The notes under the pieces were generated by a model. It did no database searches, was not told the DNA's origin, and worked only from the letters and a program-made list of their open reading frames with translations. A DNA stretch of 64,000 nt from positions 2,294,001 to 2,358,000 of the forward strand of contig AP026164.1 of assembly GCA_030295235.1 (NCBI GenBank), written 5' to 3'. The position numbers were made by a program, and so were the translations under genes. The stretch comes from Fistulifera solaris (taxonomy: Eukaryota; Bacillariophyta; Bacillariophyceae; Naviculales; Stauroneidaceae). How positions within the stretch are numbered: the first letter of the stretch is position 1; the number at the start of each line of letters is the position of its first letter. This document shows, piece by piece, positions 55,690 through 64,000 of this stretch.

Positions 55690-56713
55690 ATGTCCGCGGA
55701 AGATGCTGTTGCACCGACAGCATTCGACTATCGCACGAAAGTCAAAGAAAATGAAGATCTCCGTCAACGCATTGATACTTTGAAACACCAAGTTCAGAGT
55801 TTAAAACGCAAATGCACGGCATTGGAAAAATGGAAAGCGCAACTGAAAACCGAACAGGTGAATCAAAAGAAAATACAGAGCAGTGATACAACTATGGTCT
55901 CGATGGAACAAGTGCAACAATTCTTGGCCGAATACGGAGGACTCAGTCGATATACTATTGTCGACGACGAGTGGCACAACAAACACCCGAAAGCGGCGAA
56001 CCATTTATTAGGTTTTCCGTCGTGGGAAGAAGGAAAACAAATCATGAAATTGCATTTCCCCGATTTAGTACAATCTTGTCCTAAATTGTATCTCAGTCGC
56101 AACAGCAAGCGACTGCAATTGGAAAACGGGCACGACTCTCTTTGAGCGTTGCGTCGCCGTCAAGCTCATGGAGCGACTCGGGTTGGCGGCGAGTAAGTGT
56201 GGATCCATTTACAGTGCGGATGAACGAACGGTGAAAAGCTGGCGAGCCGAATGGCAACGGAGATGGGGGATTGACGAGATTAAAGTTTTTCAGTGTCAGC
56301 CATTGCTCGGACCTTCCGCGGTGAAAAAACGAAAACGGATGAATGAAATGGCAGCCGCCACCGAAATGACGGTACAGACGGATGAAAGAGGAGTCACCGA
56401 GCGAAATAGTGTTTCTGATTTTACCTCCAGGCCTCCCACGGCGCAAGATGTGTCCACTCGTTCACAACCTTTCGGCCATCTAGTCAATACGGGGCATGGG
56501 CATGACGATTATTTGATGCATCAAGACACAATGACTGGGCAAGCGGAAGAAAGACACCATGAAGCTGCGGCAATAGCACCCGCATACATGATACAAGAAC
56601 CAATGCCACCACCTCCTTTGGCGGCAGCAGTTGCCGCTTTTATTCGCAACAACAACGGAGGCATGCATCCATCCTATCGCGGACCTTACGAGACGGGCGG
56701 ATATTATTTATAG
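55690..56713 (+). CDS. Coiled-coil protein with transposase-type helix-turn-helix
   Basis: From ATG 55690 (MSAEDAVAPTAFDYRTK) a coiled coil (ENEDLRQRIDTLKHQVQSLKR, residues ~20-60) leads to a region FLAEYGGLSRY, NHLLGFPSWEEGKQIMKLHFPDL. Then comes a helix-turn-helix block TTLFERCVAVKLMERLGLAASKCGSIY, DERTVKSWRAEWQRRWG. This last part resembles the HTH domain preceding DDE nucleases of IS5/PIF-Harbinger-like transposases. No DDE catalytic domain follows; instead there is a low-complexity tail (PMPPPPLAAAVAAF) ending at 56713. A GG at 56121-56122 has one base too many, and removing it joins the halves. It could be a regulator built from a transposase DNA-binding part or a remnant. I favour the former, as both ends look like ordinary protein. 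Confidence 0.5.
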
Positions 56714-57789
56714 CCAACGTGTCGCGATCTGAATTATTATTGAACGTGCTGAAAACCATATTCACATTTCTCTCTTATGCTTCACTTCTTCTAGATGACT
56801 ACTACGTAGAGTATCAAAGTGCCCTAGCACTACTTTATCCATCATCCCTACCAGGTATCGATTATTACTTTCGGTGCGAAGATAGAAAAAAGATGCAATC
56901 ATCGTTCTTTATTTCATTTGTGTTTAATTCTAGAGCTAGAGAGGAGCTTGGACGAAAGTTGCTTAAACTAGAAAAAGACAATCGTCCATAGGGTTCATTT
57001 TCCACCCCATAAATCCTAAAACATGAAGTTTGAGACGGTCCTTCAGCGACTGACTCTGCACTCTGCATTCTGCGATCTGGTGGGTCGTGGAGTTGTTAGT
57101 TGTTTCCTTTCCTTATGTTGTTTCGTGTTTTGAAAGTTGGCAAGGAGCAACAACTTGCCAAACCTCGATCTCTACCAGTACTGGTAGTCACTCACGACCA
57201 AACTCACGACTGACGTATCCGTTTCCACATGTTGATAACCTACAGGATATAAGCCCTGCCTGGTCTTGGTCCCGAGTGTACTCACTGCGTGACAATAATA
57301 ATATAAGCCCTTCGTTAGATCTGTACACGCAACCTAAACAATTATTACTCAATCGCGAATTACTTCTTTCGCCTCTTCAAACAAATTGTCACTTTCATAG
57401 TAATGTTTGAGACGTTAGGCGTATCTGTATTGCCAAAAGTTTAAGCCCCTTGTTGAGGGACTCTGGACCTCACCCAGAAGAACAGAAGAACGCAAAAATC
57501 AAAGATGCGCACTCCGAGATCGATTGACGTGATTGCTCATTGCTCTTTAAAAATAGAGGATCTTTTGTTGCATTCGATGATCATCGCTAAAGGGGAACAA
57601 ATACAATAGCAATAGCAACAGATGGATCGGAATAATATACACAGATGCATATCGTCCTACAAGCTGCGGCCGCGATCCGAGCCGACGCGAGGAGTCGTTC
57701 GACGATGTTCCTCGTATTATCCATCCGGAAATCGAATTGTGTCTTTTAGCAAGGAACATTCGTGTTCGTACGTCCCGTCACTGGACAGC
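56714..57789. other. Intergenic
   Basis: About 1 kb with no supportable gene. It has a 16-base perfect palindrome at 57172-57187 and a TACCAGGTA word near 56849. Confidence 0.5.
57172..57187. repeat. Perfect 16-base palindrome
   Basis: CTACCAGTACTGGTAG, identical on both strands. It belongs to the same TACC/GGTA word family as the other intergenic clusters. Confidence 0.9.
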
Positions 57790-58695
57790 ATGTCGAAAGA
57801 CACTATTTCTGCCGTGTGGTTTTCGTCTACAGAATGCAATCGGATGAAAGACGATGCTCTCAGACATGTCTCCGCAATTGATGCCGGACTCTTAGACGTG
57901 GATGCTCGCGGCTTGGAGGAAAGGACCGCCGCTGGAGCGTGGGAAGCCTTTCAATCCAGGAGCCAGGCTTATAATCTCGTTTTAGGATTACAAGAACGAC
58001 AAAAGAAAGCTAAAGAGGAGGATTCACACGCTATTGCGGAAGTGTATGGGGAACAAAGTCGATTACGCATGGTCATAGCACAAGCACGAGCAAAAGAAGA
58101 TGAAAAAGTTGCTCAGAAATATTTGAATTCTACCAAGCTTGAGAGTCGTCGGACAGTACGTCGTGTTTCTCTGGCAATGCTGGATTTACAAAGAAAGCGG
58201 CCCCACAGCGGTCATCTTCTGTCGAGAGCATGGACAACTGGGAGAATCTTTTGCTGGAAACGAAAGAATCCTTGCGTAGCATTCCAGCACCCGACGACGA
58301 TGATGAAGCGGAGGAACCAAACGACAACAAGGGAAAGAAACTTATCAAAGTACGAGTCAAAATGTCCAAATGTCTCAGTGAACTGACCGATTCCACCGAA
58401 TCGACGGGAGCAATGACGGATGAGTCGGAGTCGTCATCCATGTCGGATTACTTTACCGATGAAACCGCTTGCCTCATGGAAAGCCGGGCATCTTTATGCT
58501 CGGTCAAACTCAAGAAGAGGAAAAGACAAAAAGAAGAAAGAAGACAAGAAAGATACGTCCAAAACGAATCGAAAACCTAGAAGCAAAGAAGAACTCATGC
58601 GTTTGTCGCCGCTAGAAGCACCCAAATCACAAGTATCCGCAGAGGAAAGAGCGTCTTTACTGACTGTCATAACCCGACCGAATATTGTTTCATAA
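57790..58695 (+). CDS. Coiled-coil protein with RGLExRT signature (diatom-type family)
   Basis: From ATG 57790 (MSKDTISAVWFSSTECNRMKDDALRHVS) the protein has a VWF-x-ExxxxK start, then ARGLEERTAAG, an Ala/Glu/Gln coiled coil (VLGLQERQKKAKEEDSHAIAEVYGEQSRLR) and a DEKVAQKYL motif. I have seen this combination (VWYT/VWF start, RGLExRT, then a Q-rich coil and YL) as a recurrent family in diatoms, with no known function. The C-terminal half is acidic, then Lys-rich (KKKKEDKKDTSKTNRK). Frames change at 58190-58192 (three A, probably four) and 58521-58524 (four A, probably three). The final segment ends AEERASLLTVITRPNIVS at 58695. A longer start at 57622 is possible but its N-terminus is Arg/Ser-rich without pattern. 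Confidence 0.55.
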
Positions 58696-59196
58696 TACCA
58701 TTCCGCTCTTACCATTCGCTCTATTTGACAAACTGGGCTTTTGGATTTTGCATTTTAGTAACTCAGATAAAAGGAATTAGTAAGTAAAACGTGATGTGAT
58801 TCGATTATCTGGTTGAGGGGGGAAGCTTAAGATATTTCACGACTTCTGTTCGGTTACACTTGGTCTCTATAACGTCTAGAATGCCATGAGTATTTCAAAA
58901 ATGTCGAGTGATGAATGATGAGTTGTTTAAAAATTGACAAACTAAAATAATGGTCGTTTGTCGATATTCAGGAGTATGGTATGAAGTGTAGACAGGACGT
59001 TCTCTATTTAATAATTGCAACACACGAGTGACCTTAATACCTTGATATGGATAGACAGATACTGCGTACGCTTAAAATTTACGGAGTATCACATAGTGCA
59101 TCGTGGTTATTCGAAAAACCTGATGGCGGTTGCGATGATTTTTGTCACAACCATATCTGCCAATTTACAAAAACAGGAGAGGATCAGTTCACAAAC
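58696..59196. other. Intergenic
   Basis: About 500 bases of AT-rich sequence between the coiled-coil gene and MYND-ankyrin copy 1. No gene seen. Confidence 0.4.
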
Positions 59197-59919
59197 ATGT
59201 CTTCTTTAAGCCACCTTTGTGCCGTATGTCTTCAAAAGGCGAAGCACCGTTGCTCGCGTTGCCAAGAGACCTGGTATTGCTCGGTCGAACATCAAAGAGA
59301 AGATTGGAAGGCGCATAAAGCAACAGTCTGTCTGTCAGAAGATCCTCGTGTGCTGCAACTGATCGAAGCAATCTCGTGCGATAATAGAGCCGTAGTGAAA
59401 AAGTTGGCTTCCATCCCGGCTGTGTTGAATGGAAGAGTCGCGTCGTATAATCCTACAGGACAGCCTAGAAGCTTGCTCAAAAAGTGGTCTCCTTTGCATG
59501 AATGTGCCCGAGTAGCCAACCTCACAGTGCTCAAGCTACTCTTGAAACAGAAACCCAATCTCGAAGTCGAAGACGAGACTGGAGCAACGCCTCTCTTTGT
59601 TGCGGTCGGTGTTCAGGGACATAAAGTCATTCGCACTTTACTCAATGCAGGAGCCGATCCAGATGCCACAATCATCGAAGGCTGGTCGGCATTGATGATT
59701 GCCATTCGTAACTCTGATATTGAAACAGTTGAAGCACTTTTAGAAAATGACGTCGATGTGATGGGTGGTCGCGACCCTCTGGGTCGTAACGCCCTGGATA
59801 TAGCGGAAAAGGTCGCCGCAGGTCGAGGTATGGCGTTCGGACTTGGTAAGACGAGTATGGAAACGTGTGAGAGAGCGCAGGATATTGTGGATATGCTGGT
59901 TGGTTACTTGGTTGATTGA
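59197..59919 (+). CDS. MYND zinc finger plus ankyrin repeats, tandem copy 1
   Basis: MSSLSHLCAVC opens a MYND finger (residues 8-45: CAVCLQKAKHRCSRCQETWYC, then HQREDWKAHKATVC) with all eight zinc ligands. A helical linker follows, then about three ankyrin units: WSPLHECARVANLTVLKLLL, GATPLFVAVGVQGHKVIRTLLNAGADPD and GWSALMIAIRNSDIETVEALLE. The C-terminus ends DIVDMLVGYLVD. Both domain types bind proteins; a chromatin or scaffold role is common in the wider group but not shown here. ATG 59197 is chosen; an in-frame ATG at 59047 would add 50 residues with no visible pattern. The next gene, 550 bases on, is a clear duplicate (residues ~20-40 nearly identical). Confidence 0.85.
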   Translation: MSSLSHLCAVCLQKAKHRCSRCQETWYCSVEHQREDWKAHKATVCLSEDPRVLQLIEAISCDNRAVVKKLASIPAVLNGRVASYNPTGQPRSLLKKWSPLHECARVANLTVLKLLLKQKPNLEVEDETGATPLFVAVGVQGHKVIRTLLNAGADPDATIIEGWSALMIAIRNSDIETVEALLENDVDVMGGRDPLGRNALDIAEKVAAGRGMAFGLGKTSMETCERAQDIVDMLVGYLVD

Positions 59920-60333
59920 TAGTGACATGAATGTTCTTGATGGTAGCAGCTAGCTGGATATTGCGGGAAAAAAGGGGCGCTGGACGAACAAACAAAAGTG
60001 TGAATTTCGCAAACTATCTAATAGACTACTAAAAATTACTTTCAATTGCATGAAGTTCCCATTCGACTGCTTACTGCTTACTACTCTATTTTGGGGATAT
60101 TTACCCCATAAAATCACAGCATACTGACTGGTTTTACCATGACAGCTGTTTCAATCATGAGAGGACGTCGTTTTGCTCGTTAAGCTCTTGTTGTTTCTCC
60201 CTGCTCTGTCTTATTTGTTATTTAAAAGGGCTCATAAGGTCGGTATGGTTGGCACGCAATTAATAGCTTTTCTATCTAGATCGTATCGAACGATCTCGGA
60301 TTGAAAATGATTTCAGTCGGAGAAATCTCGACT

Positions 60334-60372
<39 letters not shown>

Positions 60373-60469
60373 TTGTACTACGCTTCGCGGAATTTCGCAC
60401 CGCCATGAACCACACAAAGATCCGATTGCGACAAGGTCAATAACAAGAAGCTGCTTTGAGCCTGTAATC
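59920..60469. other. Intergenic with AT microsatellite
   Basis: Spacer between the two MYND-ankyrin copies; contains the TA repeat at 60338-60371. No gene. Confidence 0.6.
60338..60371. repeat. (TA)n dinucleotide microsatellite
   Basis: Seventeen uninterrupted TA units, about 100 bases upstream of MYND-ankyrin copy 2. Likely variable in length. Confidence 0.95.
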
Positions 60470-61183
60470 ATGCCCGCCGAACACCATCTTTGTGCCGTTT
60501 GTCAGCAAGAAGCGACACAACGATGCTCGCGTTGCCAAGAGACCTGGTATTGCTCGGTCGAACACCAACGACAAGATTGGAAAGAACACAAGGCGAACGT
60601 GTGTCTCGTCGAAGATCCTCGTGTGCTACAATTAGTTGAAGCGATTACGAACAATAATAGAGCCGTGGTAGAAGAGTTGGCGTCTGTACCAACCGTATTG
60701 AATGGGAAAGTGGCGTCGTATAATCCTAGCGGACGACCGTTACGCAAATGGGCCCCGTTGCACGAATGTGTTCGAGCTGAAAACCTCGACTTGCTCCAAC
60801 TACTGTTACAAAAGCAACCCAAACTCGAAGTCAAAGACGGTGACGGAGAGACACCTTTGTTCATTGCCGCCAGTGCTCGAGAGCCCCGCATCGTGCGCGC
60901 TTTACTGACAGCGGGCGCCAATCCAAATGCGTGTGGGAATGATGGATGGTCGGCCTTGATGATGGCGACCCGCAACGCGGATTTGGAAACCGTACAAGCA
61001 TTCTTTGACAGTGGTGTTGATGTCTATGCGGGTCATGATATGTTTGGTCGTTCCGCAGTGGATTTCGCGCAGGCACTGGCCACTGGTCAAGGGTTAAGTG
61101 TTTGTGAGGGCGAGGATTTTGAGGAAGTCTTGGAGAGGGCGCGCCAAATGCCGGCTTTGTATCAAGCGTATTTGCGTGCTTGA
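60470..61183 (+). CDS. MYND zinc finger plus ankyrin repeats, tandem copy 2
   Basis: A 237-residue complete protein, MPAEHHLCAVCQQEATQRC at the start, with all eight MYND ligands (CSRCQETWYCSVEHQRQDW, HKANVC). A linker VEDPRVLQLVEAITNNNRAVVEELAS is followed by ankyrin units WAPLHECVRAENLDLLQLLL, GETPLFIAASAREPRIVRALLTAGANPN and GWSALMMATRNADLETVQAFF. It ends QMPALYQAYLRA. Sequence order, length and spacing match copy 1 throughout, and the MYND core is nearly identical, so this is a tandem duplication. The ankyrin part and the C-terminal 40 residues differ more, which would suit different binding partners; that is inference. Confidence 0.88.
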   Translation: MPAEHHLCAVCQQEATQRCSRCQETWYCSVEHQRQDWKEHKANVCLVEDPRVLQLVEAITNNNRAVVEELASVPTVLNGKVASYNPSGRPLRKWAPLHECVRAENLDLLQLLLQKQPKLEVKDGDGETPLFIAASAREPRIVRALLTAGANPNACGNDGWSALMMATRNADLETVQAFFDSGVDVYAGHDMFGRSAVDFAQALATGQGLSVCEGEDFEEVLERARQMPALYQAYLRA

Positions 61184-61454
61184 TGAGAGAAGGAGAGAAT
61201 TTGATACTTAAGATACTTTGTCGTGCCAGAAAGAATAATTGCTGCTGCAAAATGCGTTGATGTTTCATGAATTCTTCTAGTTTTTCCTTACCATTATTTA
61301 TTAATTAAGCTGTTTGCCATAACGACGTACAAAGTTATGAATTCTTCATTTCCTATGTTCTCCATTATAAAAGTAACTTGGCGTTTCAGGCATTCAGAAA
61401 TCTTCGTGAACAACGACCGCTGCGCCAACTTCTACTCGAACTGGTTATTCACAA
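61184..61454. other. Spacer on the 3' side of tRNA-Sec
   Basis: Spacer downstream of MYND-ankyrin copy 2 and 3' of the tRNA-Sec. A minus-strand T run near 61366 (AAAA on plus) might act as a Pol III terminator about 90 bases after the tRNA; no closer run is seen. Confidence 0.35.
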
Positions 61455-61541
61455 CGCGGGCAAGGTGGAATCGGACCACTACGCCTCTCGGCGTCCACGG
61501 ATTTGAAGTCCGCGCCCAACACCAGTCAGGATCATGCCCGC
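61455..61541 (-). tRNA. Selenocysteine tRNA, anticodon UCA
   Basis: On the minus strand the sequence starts GCGGGCATGATCC, like known eukaryotic tRNA-Sec, and ends GCCCGC plus a G discriminator. The acceptor arm GCGGGCA pairs with TGCCCGC. The D stem is six pairs (CCTGAC with GTTGGG). The anticodon stem is CGCGGA with TCCGTG around a CTTCAAA loop, giving anticodon TCA. The long variable arm ACGCC-GAGA-GGCGT and the T arm GTGG-TCCGATT-CCAC complete the fold. Length is 87 bases with the discriminator. A six-pair D stem, a long variable arm and a UCA anticodon are diagnostic of tRNA-Sec rather than Ser. TATATAAAA lies immediately upstream of the 5' end. Confidence 0.93.
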
Positions 61542-61655
61542 TTTTATATAGCTCTACGCACTACAAGAATAAAAAGAAGAGATACACTGACCTCGGCCCC
61601 GTTTGTGGGCGTCAACAGTCCAAAGTGTGAAATAGTATATCATTTTTAAAAACAA

Positions 61656-62547
61656 TTAGGCACGTCCCAAAGATGCCAATTTCTTGGCTTCTTCTTCCGC
61701 CATGGCCTTGGCACGCTTGTCCAACTTGGCCTGGGTCTTGAGACCCATGATACCACCACCCCACTTGCGCAAGGCATCGGGATTCTTGTTGAATTTCTCT
61801 TCGGCCAGATTTTGCAACAATTGCAATTGTGAGGCGTCGGCCTTTTCGACTTGGGTCAAACAGACGGCGGCGGCCGTTTTCATGTGCACGAGCGCACCGA
61901 GACGGGCCTTGTCCTTGACAATCATGTACGGGACATTCATTTTACGGCAAAGTGCGGGCAACCACATGACGAGTTCAATGGGATCGACGTCATTGGCAAT
62001 GAGTACCAGTGAAGCTTCCTTTTCTTCAATGAGCGAAGTGACATTCTTAAGTCCGTATTGAACGGTCTTGGGGCGGGTGTACTCGGGTTCCTTGCCAGCG
62101 GCTTTGGCAGCGGCCGCTTCCTTGATGCGTTGCTTTTTCGCGGCCGGTGTTTCGGGACGGTACTTGTTCAAGAGAGTGAAAACAGTCATGGCTTCATTCT
62201 TATTGAGTGGCTTGGTGAATTGGTTAATCGCCGGCGGCACTTTAAGACGTTGATAGAGAACCGACTTTTGACGTTGCAAACGCACATACGCGGGCCATTT
62301 GACGAAACGACTCAAATCCCGCTTGTTGGGCTGAATATCACCACCAATGTTAAAATTACGAGGACGAGAGGGAAAGAGAGGATCCGCGGCCTTTACGACC
62401 TTGGGCTTTTCTTCCGCCTTTTTAGTGGATTTGGTTGATTTGGTTTTCTTGGCCTGCGACGAGAGGCAATAAGTTGTGAGCGAAACTATCTATCTGTTTC
62501 AGGAAAAGAGGGAGTTGAGACATGAGCTCATTAATAACACTTACCAT
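61656..62547 (-). CDS. RPL7A: 60S ribosomal protein eL8 (RPL7A)
   Basis: eL8 is a 60S component that binds 5.8S/28S rRNA near the surface. Exon 1 is only the start codon: ATG at 62547-62545, then GTAAGT. The 91-base intron (62544-62454) ends CAG, and exon 2 (62453-61656) encodes the rest. The protein begins AKKTKSTKSTKKAEEKPKVV, then FPSRPRNFNIGGDIQP and DLSRFVKWPAYVRLQRQ, then NKYRPETPAAKKQR. The L7Ae-type RNA-binding core follows (TSLIEEKEASLVLIANDVDPIELVMWLPALCRKMNVPY), with GALVHMKTAAAVCLT after it. It ends in a basic tail KTQAKLDKRAKAMAEEEAKKL. Order and length (~267) match eL8 in other eukaryotes. The gene is intact. Confidence 0.96.
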
Positions 62548-62927
62548 GATTAATTCCAAAGGGTGTGTACTGGTAGGGTCAAATTTTTGACAATTAAGTG
62601 ACGAAGAATCGACGCGGTCGGTGTTTTGATTGAGTGTTTTGTGAAAAAGCTAGTAAAGCGGTAAGTCGAAAGCGTCTTGCATGCTATCCGTCGATTATTC
62701 TGTGACGTGCGACGTGCGAGCCACATCATCCGCGTCTGATCGTCCCCCGTCATTCATTCATTCATTCGACGAAAAACAACCCAAACATCGACCACGCAAA
62801 ATAACACGGGCAACAACTCTTTTCCATTTCATTGCATTTCATTTCATTTTCCTGAGTTTGTTACTGCTACCTGGTAGTATCATCGGATCTTTGTAGCTTC
62901 TCAATTACTTAGCTCATAATTTTAAAC
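62548..62927. other. Intergenic, divergent promoter region
   Basis: About 380 bases between divergent eL8 and EF-Tu genes, so it should hold two promoters. It has ATTCATTC and TTTCATTTC direct repeats at ~62751-62765 and ~62821-62850, and a TACCTGGTA word at 62869-62877. Confidence 0.5.
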
Positions 62928-64000
62928 ATGACAACCGCCGGAAAACTCTTGTTATTTTCGCATCACGCGTTGCGTCGCTCGACACGTCTTTCGACGTGCG
63001 TTCGCTCGTTTGCCACGCAATTCAATCGCGACAAACCGCACGTCAACATTGGTACGATCGGACACGTCGATCACGGAAAGACGACCTTGACACAAGCCAT
63101 CACCAAAGTATTGAGTGAAAAGGATGGTCGAAAAGCATGTCGTATGAAGATATTGATCGAGCACCCGAAGAGAAGGCTCGAAAAATTACCATTAATACTT
63201 CGCACATTGAATACGAAACCGCGAATCGTCATTATGGGCATATTGATTGGTGCGTCGTCTTGTAGTTATTGGCAATGTTGACTTTCTATGTGTTCACTTC
63301 CACTCACACACTCATTCTCTCATTCTCTCTCTCTCTCTCTCTCTCTCTACAAGACAGCCCCGGACACGCCGATTACGTCAAAAACATGATTACCGGTGCC
63401 GCACAAATGGATGGTGCCATTCTGGTCGTCGGAGCCACCGATGGTCCCATGCCACAAACCCGCGAACACATTTTGTTGGCCAAACAAGTTGGTATTCCCA
63501 ATTTGGTGGTCTTTTTGAACAAATGCGATCTCGTGGATGATGAGGAATTGTTGGAATTGGTCGAAATGGAAATTCGAGAATTGTTGTCGTTTTACAAATT
63601 CGACGGGGATGCCATTGAAATTGTGCGTGGGAGTGCCTTGGCGGCGGCGAATGGAACCAACGATGAATTGGGCAAAGACGCCATTTTGAAATTGATGGAT
63701 GCCGTCGATCAGCATATTCCGGAACCGGTCCGAGAAACCGACAAGCCCTTCTTGATGCCCATTGAAGATACCTTTTCGATTGCGGGACGTGGAACGGTCG
63801 TGACGGGACGTGTCGAACAGGGTATTGTCAATGTGAACGACGAATTGGAAGTCATTGGATTGGGAAATAACAAAAAGACCGTATGCACGGGAGTCGAAAT
63901 GTTCCGCAAATTGTTGGATCAAGGTCGGGCCGGTGACAACATTGGTGCCTTGTTGCGTGGTTTGAAACGTGATGATGTACGACGAGGACAAGTCTTGTGC
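62928..64000 (+). CDS. TUFM: Mitochondrial elongation factor Tu, 3' part outside the window
   Basis: EF-Tu delivers aminoacyl-tRNA to the ribosome. A basic, Ser/Arg-rich leader ([20 protein letters not shown], then [15 protein letters not shown]) suggests mitochondrial import; there is no plastid signal peptide. The GTPase domain follows: [21 protein letters not shown] (G1), [14 protein letters not shown] (switch I), CPGHADYV (G3) and [12 protein letters not shown] (G4). Domain 2 begins [15 protein letters not shown]. An intron at 63250-63357 has an unusual (CT)n tract before the acceptor, and its junction gives HIDCPGHAD. Four A at 63131-63134 should be five to keep frame ([16 protein letters not shown]). 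The gene runs off the right edge in domain 2. Confidence 0.93.
63330..63348. repeat. (CT)n tract in the EF-Tu intron
   Basis: About nine CT units just before the acceptor, extended on the left by looser CT-rich sequence from ~63311. It acts as, or replaces, the usual polypyrimidine tract and is likely length-variable. Confidence 0.85.

Noticed and set aside
1-64000. Searched for CRISPR arrays, LTR elements, Polintons and other virus-like elements
   Set aside because: No repeat-spacer pattern, no paired long terminal repeats, and no reverse transcriptase, integrase or capsid-like protein was seen.

Overview
The window is nuclear DNA from a stramenopile alga, most likely a pennate diatom of the Phaeodactylum tricornutum type. 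Four things point there. Genes are dense on both strands. Introns are short (59-141 bases, GT-AG). Two proteins carry signal peptides ending in a plastid-import motif of the diatom ASAFAP class (ADSFSP, TQAFSP). Diatom-type families also occur (a DUF6824 regulator, a CCT-domain protein, an RGLExRT-signature protein). The species is an inference from general knowledge; no database was searched.

Layout. 1-6 kb: Ndc1-like protein (cut by the edge), spliceosomal SmE, a TMCO1-like ER protein, a Qc-SNARE, a TPR protein and an FMN reductase. 6-12 kb: secreted GH20 hexosaminidase, a tRNA-dihydrouridine synthase and a convergent thioredoxin-fold protein. 12-20 kb: SDA1 (60S assembly) and a long PI4-kinase with an N-terminal PH domain. 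20-30 kb: a decaying MYND-RING-TPR gene, a large GGCT-like/NB-ARC/TPR STAND ATPase, a plastid GST and a HECT ubiquitin ligase with CXXC-type fingers. 30-43 kb: an FAD oxidoreductase, two type II membrane glycosyltransferase-like genes, and four DMT/EamA transporter copies, the last a pseudogene. 43-47 kb: a six-exon TRP/polycystin-like channel. 48-59 kb: DUF6824 regulator, IMP3, CCT-domain protein, a plastid-targeted membrane protein, a transposase-HTH-derived protein and a coiled-coil protein. 59-64 kb: two tandem MYND-ankyrin genes, tRNA-Sec, ribosomal protein eL8 and the start of mitochondrial EF-Tu.

Functional themes. Ribosome and RNA biogenesis is well represented (SmE, DUS, SDA1, IMP3, eL8, tRNA-Sec, EF-Tu). 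So are endomembrane traffic and glycosylation (SNARE, TMCO1, PI4K, GT92, fucosyltransferase-like). There is no operon structure; neighbours are mostly unrelated.

An important caveat: about 18 otherwise convincing genes are broken by single-base length differences, mostly in short homopolymers and mostly with one base missing. Restoring the run length rejoins conserved protein sequence in nearly every case. I therefore treat these as probable sequencing or assembly errors, annotate the genes as single units and give the positions. Two loci look genuinely damaged: the MYND-RING-TPR gene at 20.3-21.5 kb and the fourth DMT copy at 42-43 kb.
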